Below are positions 36,608 through 48,787 of a stretch of DNA of 64,000 nucleotides, one piece after another. The stretch spans positions 58,303,394 through 58,367,393 of the forward strand of contig JAIOJX010000006.1 of NCBI GenBank assembly GCA_022376925.1. The letters run 5' to 3'. Below the pieces are notes generated by a model. That model was not told where the DNA came from. It did no database searches and was given only the letters and a program-made list of their open reading frames with translations. Source of the stretch: Tragulus kanchil (Eukaryota; Chordata; Mammalia; Artiodactyla; Tragulidae). Every line of letters starts with the position of its first letter. Within the stretch, counting starts at the first letter, position 1. Position numbers and translations under genes: made by a program.

Positions 36608-37105
36608 TAGTTCAGTTCAGTTGCTCAATCGTGCCCAACTTTTTGTGACCCCATGGACTGTAGCATGCCACGATTCCTTGTCTTTTACTATCTTTCAGAG
36701 TTTGCTCAACCTTATGTCCATTGAGTCAGTGATGCCATCCAACCATCTCATCTGCTTTCATACTGTTGTCTTTCTGCCTTCTATTTTTCCCAGTATTGGG
36801 GTCTTTTCAAATTAATCATCTCTTCGCATCAGGTAACCAAAGTATTGGGAGCTTCAGCTTCAACATTAGTCCTTCCAATGAATATACAGTGTTGATTTTC
36901 CTTTAGGATTGACGGGCTTAATTTCTGTGCAGTCTGAGGAACTCTCAGTCTTTAACACCACAGTTTCAAAGCATCAGTTCTTTGGTGCTCAACCTTCTTT
37001 ATGGTCCAACTCTCACATTCATAGATGACTATAGGGAAAACCATAACTTTGACTATATGGGCCTTTGTCGGCAAAGTGATGTCTCTACTTTTTAATAAGC
37101 TATCT
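36608..37105 (-). mobile_element. BovB 3' end
   Basis: Antisense, 5'-truncated: begins with the tail 'TTCAGTTCAGTTGCTCAATC' and runs into the RT C-terminal region. Inserted in the antisense L1. Confidence 0.85.
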
Positions 37106-37159
37106 CTGTATATACTTGTATAATTGAGTTTTGCTAAGTGATGTGTTGAACTGTCTTTT

Positions 37160-37445
37160 AAGAAAATAATGTATTTACTTTTTACTCCACTCGGTCTTCA
37201 TTGCTGATTGCCAGAGCAGGGGTTACTCTTTAGTTGTAGTATGTGGATTTCTCATTGTGATGGCTTCTTTTGTTGCAGCACGCAGGTTCTAGGCACTTCC
37301 ATTTCAGTGGGTACAGCAGCTCAGTAGTTGTGGCACATAGGCTTAGTTTATCTGCAGCATGTGGCATCTTCCTGAATCAGGGATTGAACTCAGGAAGCCT
37401 TCATTGGCAGATGGATTCTAAACCACTGGACCAGAAGGGAAGCCC
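37160..37445 (-). mobile_element. CHR-type SINE
   Basis: Antisense: 'GGGGTTACTCTTTAGTTGTA', 'GTTGTGGCACATAGGCTTAG' and end 'ACCAGAAGGGAAGCCC'. Diverged from the consensus. Confidence 0.75.
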
Positions 37446-38164
37446 AAAATTGAAGTATTCCAATTTTTTTGTATATTTACTTTCACCAAATTATTTTTAT
37501 ATTTCCATATGCTCTCCAGTCATTAGTTTTGTGTCTTTTTATTCCAGCTTCAAATTTTAATGTAGTTTTTAATGCAACTTACGGTGATCAGCTTTTTTAG
37601 CTTTGCTTGCTGCAAAGCTCTTTATCCCTCCTTCAATTCTGAAGTACAATTTTCTCAGGTAAAAAATGCTTGGTTGATAGTTTTTTCAACTATCTTACTA
37701 TCTACGTCTTACTGTTTGTCTCTTTAGATTCAGCTTATTTGGTATTTTTTTCATCCTTCTGGATCTGGATATGTGTTTCTTTGCTCAGGCTAAGAGTTTT
37801 CAGTCATTATTTCTTGAACATGTTTTCGAACCTTTTTTCCCCTCCTTTTCTATTTCTGGGCCCTCTATAGTGCATATATTGATTCATTTGATGGTGCATC
37901 ATATGTATCATAAGCTATCTTTATTCTTTCTGCTTTCTCTGATTAAATGAATTCCACTACCATGTCTTCAGTTAGCTGACTTTTTCTTCTACTTAATCAA
38001 ATTTTCTGCTTAACCCATAAAGTTATTTTGTTCAGTTATTGTGTTCCTCAGCTATGTGATTTCTCTTTGGTACTTTTAAGTATTTTCTATCTCTATTGAA
38101 ATTCTCATTTTGTTCATTAATTATTTCCCTGACCTCAGTAAGCAATTTTATAACTGTTTTTTGT

Positions 38165-38495
38165 TTTTTACATTTTATTTATGTATTTCTTGTTGGTTAT
38201 CCTGGGTTTTTACTGCTGCCACATGTTCTTCTCTTGTTGCAGGGAGTTGGGGCTACTCCTAGCTGAGGTGAGCAGGCTTCTTGTTGTGGTGACTTCTCTT
38301 GTCATGGAACTTAGGCTCTAGCACACATGGGCTCAATAGCTGTGGCTCTGAGGCTCTAGAGCATAAGCTCAGTAGTTGTGGCTTACAAGCTCAGTTGCTC
38401 CACAGCATGTGGTTTCTTCCTGGCTCAGGGATCAAACCTGTGTCCCCTGCATTGACAGGCAAACTCTTTACCACTGAGCTATCAAGGAAACCCCA
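38165..38495 (-). mobile_element. CHR-type SINE
   Basis: Antisense, longer copy with 'GGGGCTACTCCTAGCTGAGG', repeated 'AGTAGTTGTGGCT' motifs and the B-box region 'CAGGGATCAAACCTG'. Confidence 0.75.
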
Positions 38496-38499
38496 TGAC

Positions 38500-41228
38500 T
38501 GTTATTTTGAATTCTGTAATCAGTAAATCACTTATATCCATTTTATTAAGCTTTTTTTTTTCCTTCCTGGAGATTTACTTTGTTCTTTTGTTTGGAAAAT
38601 ATTACCATTTATAAATCTTTTTTTCTTGATTCTCTCTGTTGGCTTCTGCTCATTAGATAAAATAGTCATCTCTCCTAGTTCAGAAAAAAGTCATCTTGTG
38701 TAGGAGATTAACCTAGTCAACCAGCCTGGTCTAAGTTCCTCATTGTCTCTCAAACCTGTGCAATTCTTCTAGTTGCCTTTTTTGTTCTCAGTGGTCCCAA
38801 GTAGTTAAGGATTTGCCAATACTTGTCAGTGTCCTAAAGAAGAATATCACAGCACCTCCATGTAGGCCAATTATAAGTCTGACCCTCAGGGCAGCAGCTT
38901 GTAAAGTATGCTGACAAATCTATTTTAGGGAAAGGAGCGGGAAATGGATATTTTTCTTACACCCTTGATGTTGAGTCCTGAAAGGTTAGCCAGTGAGTAC
39001 TCTCATGCACAACAGTTAAGACCTTCTTTTTTGATGACTACAATCCTGTGGAACTTGTGAATCCAAGGTCTGTTGGCTGTTGGATTGAGTAGTCCTATTG
39101 GTGGCAGCGGTAAAAGGTGGAATACCAAGCATTTGCACAGCCTCCTTCTAGAGACATGCTGACAACCTGGTTTTATGGTTGGAATAAGGAGGGATAGGAG
39201 ACAGAAATGTCCATTGACTCCGTTGGGTTCCCTGGAGGATCACAGCCAAGCCCCAAATGCATGCAGCCACATCCTTTGAAAAAGAGCTCTCATGCAGCAG
39301 ACTGTAGTCAATCCTCTTCCAGGGAAAATTGGGGAGGTCGGTGTTTTTGCCTGTTCTCTTTGTGCTAAGTCTGTGCTGATAGGTGCAGTGAGGACTCATG
39401 TGCTTATTAAGAAAGTCTTTGTTTTCCACAGAACTGTAGGTCATGTGAATGCACACCCCATTGTCTTTTGGACCCAGGTGTTTTGGGGGGTTTTCTATTA
39501 GCACTTTATATTGGCCCATTCTGTTTTTGTTTGTGAAGTTTCTGCTGAAGACATGATAGTCTTATAGTGGTTCCCTTTTATATAGAAGTTCCTTTTTTCT
39601 CAATGCTGTTAAGATTCTGTTTATTTTTTGACAACTTTAGCTTTATGCTATGTCTTACTGTTTGTCTGTTTGTGGACCTGGGTTTATTGAGTTCCACCCT
39701 TATGAACTGGCATGCTAAATATGTGGCCCAAATATTTTTCTCTTCATGGAGAAGCTGAGAGTTGGGGATTCCCTACAGATTGTATTGCCTATGCTGTAGG
39801 TGGAGTTTATGGAAAAAGGGTGTCTCACCCTTTCCAACTCATGCTCATGTCAGTGTTATCTCAGTTTCCTTATGTGTAGCAGTCACTCAGCTAGTTTGCA
39901 GATTTCCCTCAGAGGAATAACTCTGTCTGTCTGTGGAAGAAAGGATAGTTTAGGGGTTTCTTGTGTCTCTATCTTAATCCCTCTGACTAAATTGGCCTTT
40001 TCTACTTCATAATTTTTATGTAGTCATTATGTAAAATATGAATATGATGCCATCCTCTAGGGCTGTTCAATGTAGACTGTTATCCCATTAGGATGACTAT
40101 TAGTTCTTTTATTTTTATTTTTAGTCAGCAATTCCTTTCATGTTTTAAAGATGACTACAATCCTGTGGAACTTGTGAATCCAAGGTCTGTTGGCTGTTGG
40201 ATTGAGTAGTCCTATTGGTGGCAGCGGTAAAAGGTGGAATACCAAGCATTTGCACAGCCTCCTTCTAGAGACATGCTGACAACCTGGTTTTATGGTTGGA
40301 ATAAGGAGGGATAGGAGACAGAAATGTCCATTGACTCCGTTGGGTTCCCTGGAGGATCACAGCCAAGCCCCAAATGCATGCAGCCACATCCTTTGAAAAA
40401 GAGCTCTCATGCAGCAGACTGTAGTCAATCCTCTTCCAGGGAAAATTGGGGAGGTCGGTGTTTTTGCCTGTTCTCTTTGTGCTAAGTCTGTGCTGATAGG
40501 TGCAGTGAGGACTCATGTGCTTATTAAGAAATTCTTTGTTTTCCACAGAACTGTAGGTCATGTGAATGCACACCCCATTGTCTTTTGGACCCAGGTGTTT
40601 TGGGGGGTTTTCTATTAGCACTTTATATTGGCCCATTCTGTTTTTGTTTGTGAAGTTTCTGCTGAAGACATGATAGTCTTATAGTGGTTCCCTTTTATAT
40701 AGAAGTTCCTTTTTTCTCAATGCTGTTAAGATTCTGTTTATTTTTTGACAACTTTAGCTTTATGCTATGTCTTACTGTTTGTCTGTTTGTGGACCTGGGT
40801 TTATTGAGTTCCACCCTTATGAACTGGCATGCTAAATATGTGGCCCAAATATTTTTCTCTTCATGGAGAAGCTGAGAGTTGGGGATTCCCTACAGATTGT
40901 ATTGCCTATGCTGTAGGTGGAGTTTATGGAAAAAGGGTGTCTCACCCTTTCCAACTCATGCTCATGTCAGTGTTATCTCAGTTTCCTTATGTGTAGCAGT
41001 CACTCAGCTAGTTTGCAGATTTCCCTCAGAGGAATAACTCTGTCTGTCTGTGGAAGAAAGGATAGTTTAGGGGTTTCTTGTGTCTCTATCTTAATCCCTC
41101 TGACTAAATTGGCCTTTTCTACTTCATAATTTTTATGTAGTCATTATGTAAAAATATGAATATGATGCCATCCTCTAGGGCTGTTCAATGTAGACTGTTA
41201 TCCCATTAGGATGACTATTAGTTCTTTT
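38500..41228 (-). mobile_element. Probable old L1 5' UTR, antisense, doubled by duplication
   Basis: Continues the antisense L1 orientation; GC content rises and short open frames appear on both strands, as in L1 5' UTRs. Assignment is by position and composition rather than by a clear motif. Roughly 1.1 kb of the length is duplication N. Confidence 0.4.
39033..41228. repeat. Tandem duplication N (period 1117)
   Basis: Copy 1 is 39033-40110 and copy 2 is 40150-41228. Only isolated differences are visible, such as GAAAGTC versus GAAATTC near 39412/40529. The spacer 40111-40149 is a gapped version of 41229-41270. Confidence 0.95.
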
Positions 41229-41844
41229 AATTTTTTATTGGTTTGTCAATGTCAGCAATTCCTTTCTGTCATGATAATTTATAACATATTGTCTTTTTCT
41301 TCCCCCTTTCTAAATTCCACTGCTTGAAAAGAATAGATATTATTAAAACCCTCTATTTGCTAGAGTCTCCTTGTATAATGTCATTGTGACATTCTATACC
41401 ACATCAATAAATGTTTCTCTTTTTCTCTTATGTCAATTGATACCAGGATATATTTGGTTTAAGATTTTCATTTTTATAAAATGTATTAAAAAATCAAGAC
41501 TATGGGCCTACCAAAAGCAGTAGAGAAAAGTTAATCTTTTCAGTATTTTCATGATAATAATAAGTAACAAAATTATACTTTATTCAGTAAACACAATTCC
41601 ATAAGACTTTACAATTTATTGTTTCATTTTAAAAGCTCAACTCCATAGTGTAACGTAGTTCATGAAAGACTTAAAATTCCTGTCTCAAAGTGTGATGGCC
41701 TGCATGAAAAGAGTAGATGAATATGAATCCCTTTTCTAGTCTGGTTATTTTTCTGCTTTAAGCACAAGAACCTCATCAAGGAAATATACAGTGGAAAACA
41801 AGAAAAAGAGAACACATTATTAACTTCTTTAATATAAATCACTT
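41229..41844. other. Unassigned DNA
   Basis: No gene recognised. An AATAAA at about 41407 in a T-rich context could be a decayed LTR end but support is thin. Confidence 0.35.
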
Positions 41845-42085
41845 TTTTTTTTTTTTTAAATTTTCATCCATCTTTGTTCTTTTGTCTGTGTGGGCCTCCC
41901 ATTGCAGTGGCCTCCCTCATCAGAGAGCACTGGCTCTGGGCACATGCACTCCAGAGCTCCGGCTCGGTAGCTGGACACATCGGTCCAGTCGCTCCACACA
42001 TGGAATCTTCCCAGGCCAGGGATCGAACCAGCACCCTCTGTACTGCAAGGTGGTGACCTTACCCACTGGAGCACCCAGGAAGTCT
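41845..42085 (-). mobile_element. CHR-type SINE
   Basis: Antisense, preceded by a T16 run at 41843-41858; 'CCAGGGATCGAACCAGCACC' and 'GGAGCACCCAGGAAG' mark the head. Confidence 0.8.
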
Positions 42086-42885
42086 TATAAATCACTTTTG
42101 AGATCAAGCCCTTAGGGGCAGATGGTACTATAATAATTCAAGGAGAATGACCCTCTGCATGGTCAATTTTCCCCGACACTTGAAATTAACAAGAAATGCT
42201 TAAGCCTTGCCAAAAATCTAAAAGAACTTGCCTTGTGCCTTTAAGAATTTTATACTAGTGCCTGCATCAGTAAATATCAATATACGCATAAAAAGTTGAC
42301 ATAAATAAAATAATTTGGATGACTTACAATAAAAGACTTTCTTAAATAGCCATTTCAAACTTTTAAGAAACATGAGTATTCAGTTTTAATCATTCCTGTA
42401 AGACCCCTAAAGATTGGCAATCTTTATCCATAAAGTAGCACATTTACCATTTATACAGAGAAAAGATCATTATTTAATTTGCCAATTAACATCATAGTAA
42501 AACACACATTATAATTAATTTTGAAGGTCATTTTGACAGATATCATGTTAATCTGTATCAAAATATATTGGCCTAGAAATATAATGATCACTGCAATTAA
42601 TGAAATAAACAATTTAGGGCAGGACAAGGAAGATTTAACATAAAATTTCTCTGCTATTTGAATTACTACTTTCTTCCCTTTAGTGTGTATTGTGCATCTG
42701 CACTATACATTCATACATTAGCTAGATTCCCTTAGAAGACACAGGAACGCCTACTCACCAAGAAAAAAAAGACCAATTTCTACCTGGCACCAGCAAGGCA
42801 AACCACTTAGGGGATTAGAAGATAACATTCCTTTCTCAATTCTGTAAGAGGTCACAATGACTCATTGCATTATTGGACTATGAGA
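42086..42885. other. Repeat-poor AT-rich DNA
   Basis: I see no mobile element, exon with paired splice sites, or simple repeat. This is among the few stretches in single copy. Confidence 0.5.
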
Positions 42886-43012
42886 TGATTAGATAGCATC
42901 ATCAACTCAATGGACATGAATTTGAGCAAACTCCAGGAGATAATGGAGGACAGCGGAGCCAGCTGTGTTGCAGTACATGGGGTCTAAAAGAGTCAGACAC
43001 AGCTTAGTGACT
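42886..43012 (+). mobile_element. Bov-tA/BovB tail fragment
   Basis: Sense: 'CATCAACTCAATGGACATGA', 'TTTGAGCAAACTCCAGGAG' and 'AAGAGTCAGACACAGCTTAG', the shared BovB/Bov-tA tail, followed by an AAC run at 43017-43031. Confidence 0.8.
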
Positions 43013-43034
43013 GAATAACAACAACAACAAAACG

Positions 43035-43212
43035 CCAGTATGTGTCTGACATTTTGCAACCTTATGGCTGCAACCCACCAGGCAACTCTGTCCATGAAAC
43101 TTTTCAAGCAATTCTGAAGTGGGATTTTCCAATATATCTTCCAAGATCAGGGATTGAACCCCCATCTTCGGTAATGACAGATTCTTTACCACCGAGCCAC
43201 CAGGGCAGCTCT
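43035..43212 (-). mobile_element. Bov-tA SINE
   Basis: Antisense, back to back with the preceding tail fragment: 'CAACCCACCAGGCAACTCTG', 'CAGGGATTGAACCC' and 'CACCGAGCCACCAGGGCAG'. The two form a tail-to-tail pair about 20 bases apart. Confidence 0.8.
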
Positions 43213-43263
43213 TGTCAATATGTTACTTGGATGCATAGCTCTTTATTTCAAAAACTTATGATT

Positions 43264-43500
43264 TGGGCTTCGCTGGTGGTCCAGTGGGTAAGGACACCGC
43301 CTTGCAGGGGAAGGGGCGCTGGTTCAATCCCTGGCCTGGGAGGATTCCAAGTGCTGTGGAGCGGCTGGACCGATGTGTCCAACTACCGAGTTGGAGCTCT
43401 GGAGAGTGTGTGCCCAGAGCTGGTGCTCTGTGACAATGGAGGTCACTGCGATGGAAGGCCCACACAGGCCAAAGAACAAAAAGATGGATGAAAATAGATA
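43264..43500 (+). mobile_element. CHR-type SINE
   Basis: Sense copy, the least diverged here: 'GGGCTTCGCTGGTGGTCCAG', 'GCGCTGGTTCAATCCC' and a 3' part ending in an A-rich tail. A C11 run and A-run follow at 43554-43571. Confidence 0.85.
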
Positions 43501-43553
43501 AATGAAGGTACAATAGAAATGGCCCACCCACCTCCTTCCCTCCTCAACTCAAA

Positions 43554-43564
43554 CCCCCCCCCCC
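43554..43564. repeat. C11 homopolymer
   Basis: Eleven C followed by an A-run after a SINE tail; prone to length error in sequencing. Confidence 0.9.
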
Positions 43565-43571
43565 AAAAAAA

Positions 43572-44865
43572 GACTTATGATTTTACCTCTAAGCTGTTCA
43601 GACAGTCTTGTTGCTTTGCCCTCTAATGGAAATAATATTCCTTAATAATTTCTGAAAGTCCATCTCCCAGGTTATTATCTTTCAGGTAATTTTAAATAAA
43701 ATTCTTAATTTCTTTCTTAGACTGACCAAAAATTATTTTTTTTGTGTGTCTGTGAACACATACAAGTATTATCCTATGTGCTATAAAAAGCTTAGCATGT
43801 AATGTAGGTTAGCAGTTCATTACAGTATTATTTTAAGGTGTGGTTAATTGTGAATGTCTAAATAATTCTTATGAAAAATAGAAAATAAAATAATTCTTAC
43901 CAAGTTTGCAATAATATAATGGTAGCCTTTAACATGCTTTCCAACACTCACAATCTGTGAAGATATAAGAAAATATGAGACAACAGATTTACTTCTACTG
44001 AATGATTATATTTACAAAACACAGAATTTTAACTATTTTTGCATAATTTAATATGGAAACATAATGAGAAAATGATGTATTAATAGTTTTACTTAAGTTG
44101 ATTTATTCTAATTAAAAGAAATTCATGTCACATTAAAAAGTAAGTGGTTGAAGTAAAAAAAAATTCAGTCACACTGTATAAATGATCAAAAGTTTCATTA
44201 TATCTTGTTTAGAAAAGTGCTATATGCTATAATTCCCCAATGAGGATTGCAATGCTATGAAACAAACCAATAGTTTGCATATATTTCTAAAAAAGAATAC
44301 TTTAACATAAGAAAAATTAATTTTGGTTAAAACAATTTAGATGTATTTATTTATTAATTTATCAATAGTTTGTAGGAATTCATGATGCATGTAGATATTT
44401 TCAACTGGTGAGAATGATCTTCTATGAGTAAATTGGACTGCTGTTCTGAAAAGCAAGTAAAAATTTCTCTAAGACACATTATCTCTCTTTAGATACTGTG
44501 AGTGTTTAGTTAATTCCCACTTGCTTATGGATGTAGCAATGTTTTACTATAATAAAATGAATAAGGATCAAACAACAGGAAACTTTTACTTCTGCTAGAT
44601 TTATTTTTCAATAAATATTTAGAAAATTAAGAATAAGAAATTTTACAAAAAAATAATTAGATTTTTTTTAAGTATAGCATTATTTCTGGATTAGAAATTA
44701 AAATTCTTATTTTGCAATGCTGAAAAACACCTTTAATTAGAGTAAATCTAATGATAGTTACTAATGAGCTGCTTTGTAGACTCACTGGTGTCTTCAAAAG
44801 TAGCAATAAAATATAACGTTTTTATATACTTTTGTCTTCAAAGTAAAAGTTGTATTTTTTGTATT
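43572..44865. other. Repeat-poor AT-rich DNA
   Basis: Nothing recognisable. The last 380 bases (from 44484) are the start of duplication O. Confidence 0.5.
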
Positions 44866-46760
44866 TTACAGTTTTACTTGAGAATATGCCCAGCAATGGG
44901 AATGCTGGATCATATGGTAGCTCTCTTTTTACTTTTTGAGAAACCTAATTACTGTTCTTCATAGTGGATGCACCTCATCATTCTCATCAACAGTGTAGGA
45001 GGCTTACCGTTTTTTCATATCCTCTGTGGCATTTACTGTCTATGAATTTTTTGATAATGGCCATTCAGACTATGGTAAGATAGATGATACCTCATTGTAG
45101 CTTTAATTTGTATTTCTCTAATGGTTAGTTTTGTTGAGCAACAACAAATCACATGCTTTTGGCAACCTGTATGTCTTCTTTGAAGAAATTGCTATTTAAA
45201 TCTACCACACATTTTTTCAGTGGGTTGTTTCTTCTTTGATATTCAGCTATGTGAGCTGTTTGTGTATATTAAGGATCAATTCCTTGTCATTTACTTTGCT
45301 TTCAAATATTTTCTCCCATTTTAAAGGTTGTGTTTTCATTTTGATTATGGTTTCCTTTGTTGTGCAAAAACTTTTAACTTTAATTAGATCTCATTTGTTT
45401 ATTTTTTTGTTTCTATTTTCATTACTCTAACATGTGGGTCAAAAAAGATCTTGTTGTTTATTTAAATCAGTGGGTGTTGTACCTATGGCATTCCTCTTAG
45501 AGTTCTATAGTATCTGGCATTTCCCTTAGGTTTTTAATCCATTTTGAGTTTTTTTTATATTTGGTGTTAGGGAGTGCTTTCACTTCATTCTTCTACATGT
45601 ATCTGTCCAGTTTTTCCCCTTAAACAGTCTCTTTAGATACTGTGAGTGTTTAGTTAATTCCCACTTGCTTATGGATGTAGCAATGTTTTACTATAATAAA
45701 ATGAATAAGGATCAAACAACAGGAAACTTTTACTTCTGCTAGATTTATTTTTCAATAAATATTTAGAAAATTAAGAATAAGAAATTTTACAAAAAAATAA
45801 TTAGATTTTTTTTAAGTATAGCATTATTTCTGGATTAGAAATTAAAATTCTTATTTTGCAATGCTGAAAAACACCTTTAATTAGAGTAAATCTAATGATA
45901 GTTACTAATGAGCTGCTTTGTAGCCTCACTGGTGTCTTCAAAAGTAGCAATAAAATATAACGTTTTATATACTTTTGTCTTCAAAGTAAAAGTTGTATTT
46001 TTTGTATTTTACAGTTTTACTTGAGAATATGCCCAGCAATGGGAATGCTGGATCATATGGTAGCTCTCTTTTTACTTTTTGAGAAACCTAATTACTGTTC
46101 TTCATAGTGGATGCACCTCATCATTCTCATCAACAGTGTAGGAGGCTTACCGTTTTTTCATATCCTCTGTGGCATTTACTGTCTATGAATTTTTTGATAA
46201 TGGCCATTCAGACTATGGTAAGATAGATGATACCTCATTGTAGCTTTAATTTGTATTTCTCTAATGGTTAGTTTTGTTGAGCAACAACAAATCACATGCT
46301 TTTGGCAACCTGTATGTCTTCTTTGAAGAAATTGCTATTTAAATCTACCACACATTTTTTCAGTGGGTTGTTTCTTCTTTGATATTCAGCTATGTGAGCT
46401 GTTTGTGTATATTAAGGATCAATTCCTTGTCATTTACTTTGCTTTCAAATATTTTCTCCCATTTTAAAGGTTGTGTTTTCATTTTGATTATGGTTTCCTT
46501 TGTTGTGCAAAAACTTTTAACTTTAATTAGATCTCATTTGTTTATTTTTTTGTTTCTATTTTCATTACTCTAACATGTGGGTCAAAAAAGATCTTGTTGT
46601 TTATTTAAATCAGTGGGTGTTGTACCTATGGCATTCCTCTTAGAGTTCTATAGTATCTGGCATTTCCCTTAGGTTTTTAATCCATTTTGAGTTTTTTTTA
46701 TATTTGGTGTTAGGGAGTGCTTTCACTTCATTCTTCTACATGTATCTGTCCAGTTTTTCC
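44484..46760. repeat. Tandem duplication O (period ~1144)
   Basis: Copy 1 is 44484-45618 and copy 2 is 45629-46760. It includes the boundary between repeat-poor DNA and antisense L1, so both copies carry that boundary (44866 and about 46010). Confidence 0.95.
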
Positions 46761-46936
46761 AACACCATTTATTGAAGCAGCTATCTTTTTGCCATCATAT
46801 ATTTTTGCTTCCTTCACCATAGATTAGAAGACCATATGTGAATGGGTTTATCTCTGAGTTTTCTATCCTGCCTCATTGGTCTATATTGCTTTTTTTTTTT
46901 GTCCATACTGTTTTAATGTACTGTAGCTTTATAGTA

Positions 46937-47595
46937 CGGATTTCTCTAGTGGCTCAGTGGTAAAGAATCTGCCTGCAATGTGGGAGACCTTGGTTTGATC
47001 CCTGGTTTAAGAAGAGCCCCTGGAGAAGGGAAAGGCTACGTCTTGTAGTTGAAAATCTGCAAAGATAAGACAATGTCAGCCCTGTTCCTATACTTCCTTG
47101 GAGTCTGAAATGTTGGAGTTGAAAATCTGCAAATAGCAGAGGCAGCCCTGCCCTCCCCACAGTCTCTTCCTGCCACTGACCAAAGCTGTCCTACCTAAGG
47201 ACTCGCATCAGCACTAGTCCCTCCTCTGGCCACTTTCCTGGCCACACTCAGATACTTAACTCCCACTCTGCCGCAATGCCTTTTTCTGCCCTCTGGCCTC
47301 TTGGCCTCTGAGCCCACCTGGCCCACTTCTGCCCCTGAACTCTTCTTTCCTCTTGGACCCCTTTCCCTGACCCCTACCTCACTCTCTCCTTGTTTCTCCT
47401 ACCTAAGTCCAATATGAGTAAATCTGTTCCTGCCCCCATCCCTCTTCTTCTCTTTCTTTTACACTTTTCTAACACTACCCATTCCAGTATTCTTGCCTGG
47501 AGAATGCCCATGGACAGAAGAGCTTGCTGGGCTACAGCGCATAGGGTATCAAAAAGCTGGACTCTACTGAGTGACTAAGCACATCACAGCACAAC
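46937..47595 (+). mobile_element. Bov-tA SINE split by an insertion
   Basis: Head 46937-47039 ('GTGGCTCAGTGGTAAAGAAT') and tail 47479-47595 ('CAGTATTCTTGCCTGGAGAA') belong to one sense SINE. A 435-base non-SINE block separates them, flanked by CTAC. Second copy at 48015-48673 by duplication P. Confidence 0.85.
47040..47474 (+). mobile_element. Unidentified 435-bp insertion in Bov-tA
   Basis: Flanked by CTAC at 47036-47039 and 47475-47478, as expected for a 4-bp target duplication. GC- and pyrimidine-rich, with an internal repeat of GTTGAAAATCTGCAAA (47048 and 47116). Ends are GTCT...AACA, not the TG...CA of an LTR. A proline/leucine-rich open frame overlaps its 3' part. Family unknown; a gag-derived or processed fragment is possible. 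Confidence 0.5.
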
Positions 47596-48787
47596 TTTGT
47601 TGTATAGTTTGAAGTCAAGGAGCCTAATTCCTCCAGCTGTTATTCTTTCTCAAGATTGCTTTGGCTATTTAGGGCCTCTGGTGTTTTTTGTTCTATGTCT
47701 GTGAAAATGAAATTGATAATTGATTCTATAGTATCTGGCATTTCCCTTAGGTTTTTAATCCATTTTGAGTTTTTTTTATATTTGGTGTTAGGGAGTGCTT
47801 TCACTTCATTCTTCTACATGTATCTGTCCAGTTTTTCCAACACCATTTATTGAAGCAGCTATCTTTTTGCCATCATATATTTTTGCTTCCTTCACCATAG
47901 ATTAGAAGACCATATGTGAATGGGTTTATCTCTGAGTTTTCTATCCTGCCTCATTGGTCTATATTGCTTTTTTTTTTTGTCCATACTGTTTTAATGTACT
48001 GTAGCTTTATAGTACGGATTTCTCTAGTGGCTCAGTGGTAAAGAATCTGCCTGCAATGTGGGAGACCTTGGTTTGATCCCTGGTTTAAGAAGAGCCCCTG
48101 GAGAAGGGAAAGGCTACGTCTTGTAGTTGAAAATCTGCAAAGATAAGACAATGTCAGCCCTGTTCCTATACTTCCTTGGAGTCTGAAATGTTGGAGTTGA
48201 AAATCTGCAAATAGCAGAGGCAGCCCTGCCCTCCCCACAGTCTCTTCCTGCCACTGACCAAAGCTGTCCTACCTAAGGACTCGCATCAGCACTAGTCCCT
48301 CCTCTGGCCACTTTCCTGGCCACACTCAGATACTTAACTCCCACTCTGCCGCAATGCCTTTTTCTGCCCTCTGGCCTCTTGGCCTCTGAGCCCACCTGGC
48401 CCACTTCTGCCCCTGAACTCTTCTTTCCTCTTGGACCCCTTTCCCTGACCCCTACCTCACTCTCTCCTTGTTTCTCCTACCTAAGTCCAATATGAGTAAA
48501 TCTGTTCCTGCCCCCATCCCTCTTCTTCTCTTTCTTTTACACTTTTCTAACACTACCCATTCCAGTATTCTTGCCTGGAGAATGCCCATGGACAGAAGAG
48601 CTTGCTGGGCTACAGCGCATAGGGTATCAAAAAGCTGGACTCTACTGAGTGACTAAGCACATCACAGCACAACTTTGTTGTATAGTTTGAAGTCAAGGAG
48701 CCTAATTCCTCCAGCTGTTATTCTTTCTCAAGATTGCTTTGGCTATTTAGGGCCTCTGGTGTTTTTTGTTCTATGTCTGTGAAAAAT

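Larger units (their letters stand above)
33620..38700 (-). mobile_element. Old antisense L1, multiply interrupted
   Basis: Antisense L1 from ORF2 C-terminal sequence ('TTTTCTCCCATTCAGTAGAT' near 33892) toward ORF2 and ORF1 landmarks ('GAACATTCCACGTGCTCTTG' near 35411). Interrupted by Bov-tA at 34411 and 35915, BovB at 36608, CHR at 37160 and 38165, and locally inverted near 34640-34800. No frame survives. Confidence 0.7.
46646..48785. repeat. Tandem duplication P (period 1078)
   Basis: Copy 1 is 46646-47707 and copy 2 is 47724-48785. It carries the complete interrupted Bov-tA twice. The short spacer 47708-47723 follows the true continuation with a base missing. Confidence 0.95.

Noticed and set aside
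39148..39519. 123-codon minus-strand ORF (and twin at 40265-40636)
   Set aside because: It lies in probable L1 5' UTR sequence, has no recognised domain and no splice or promoter context; the twin is only the duplicated copy.
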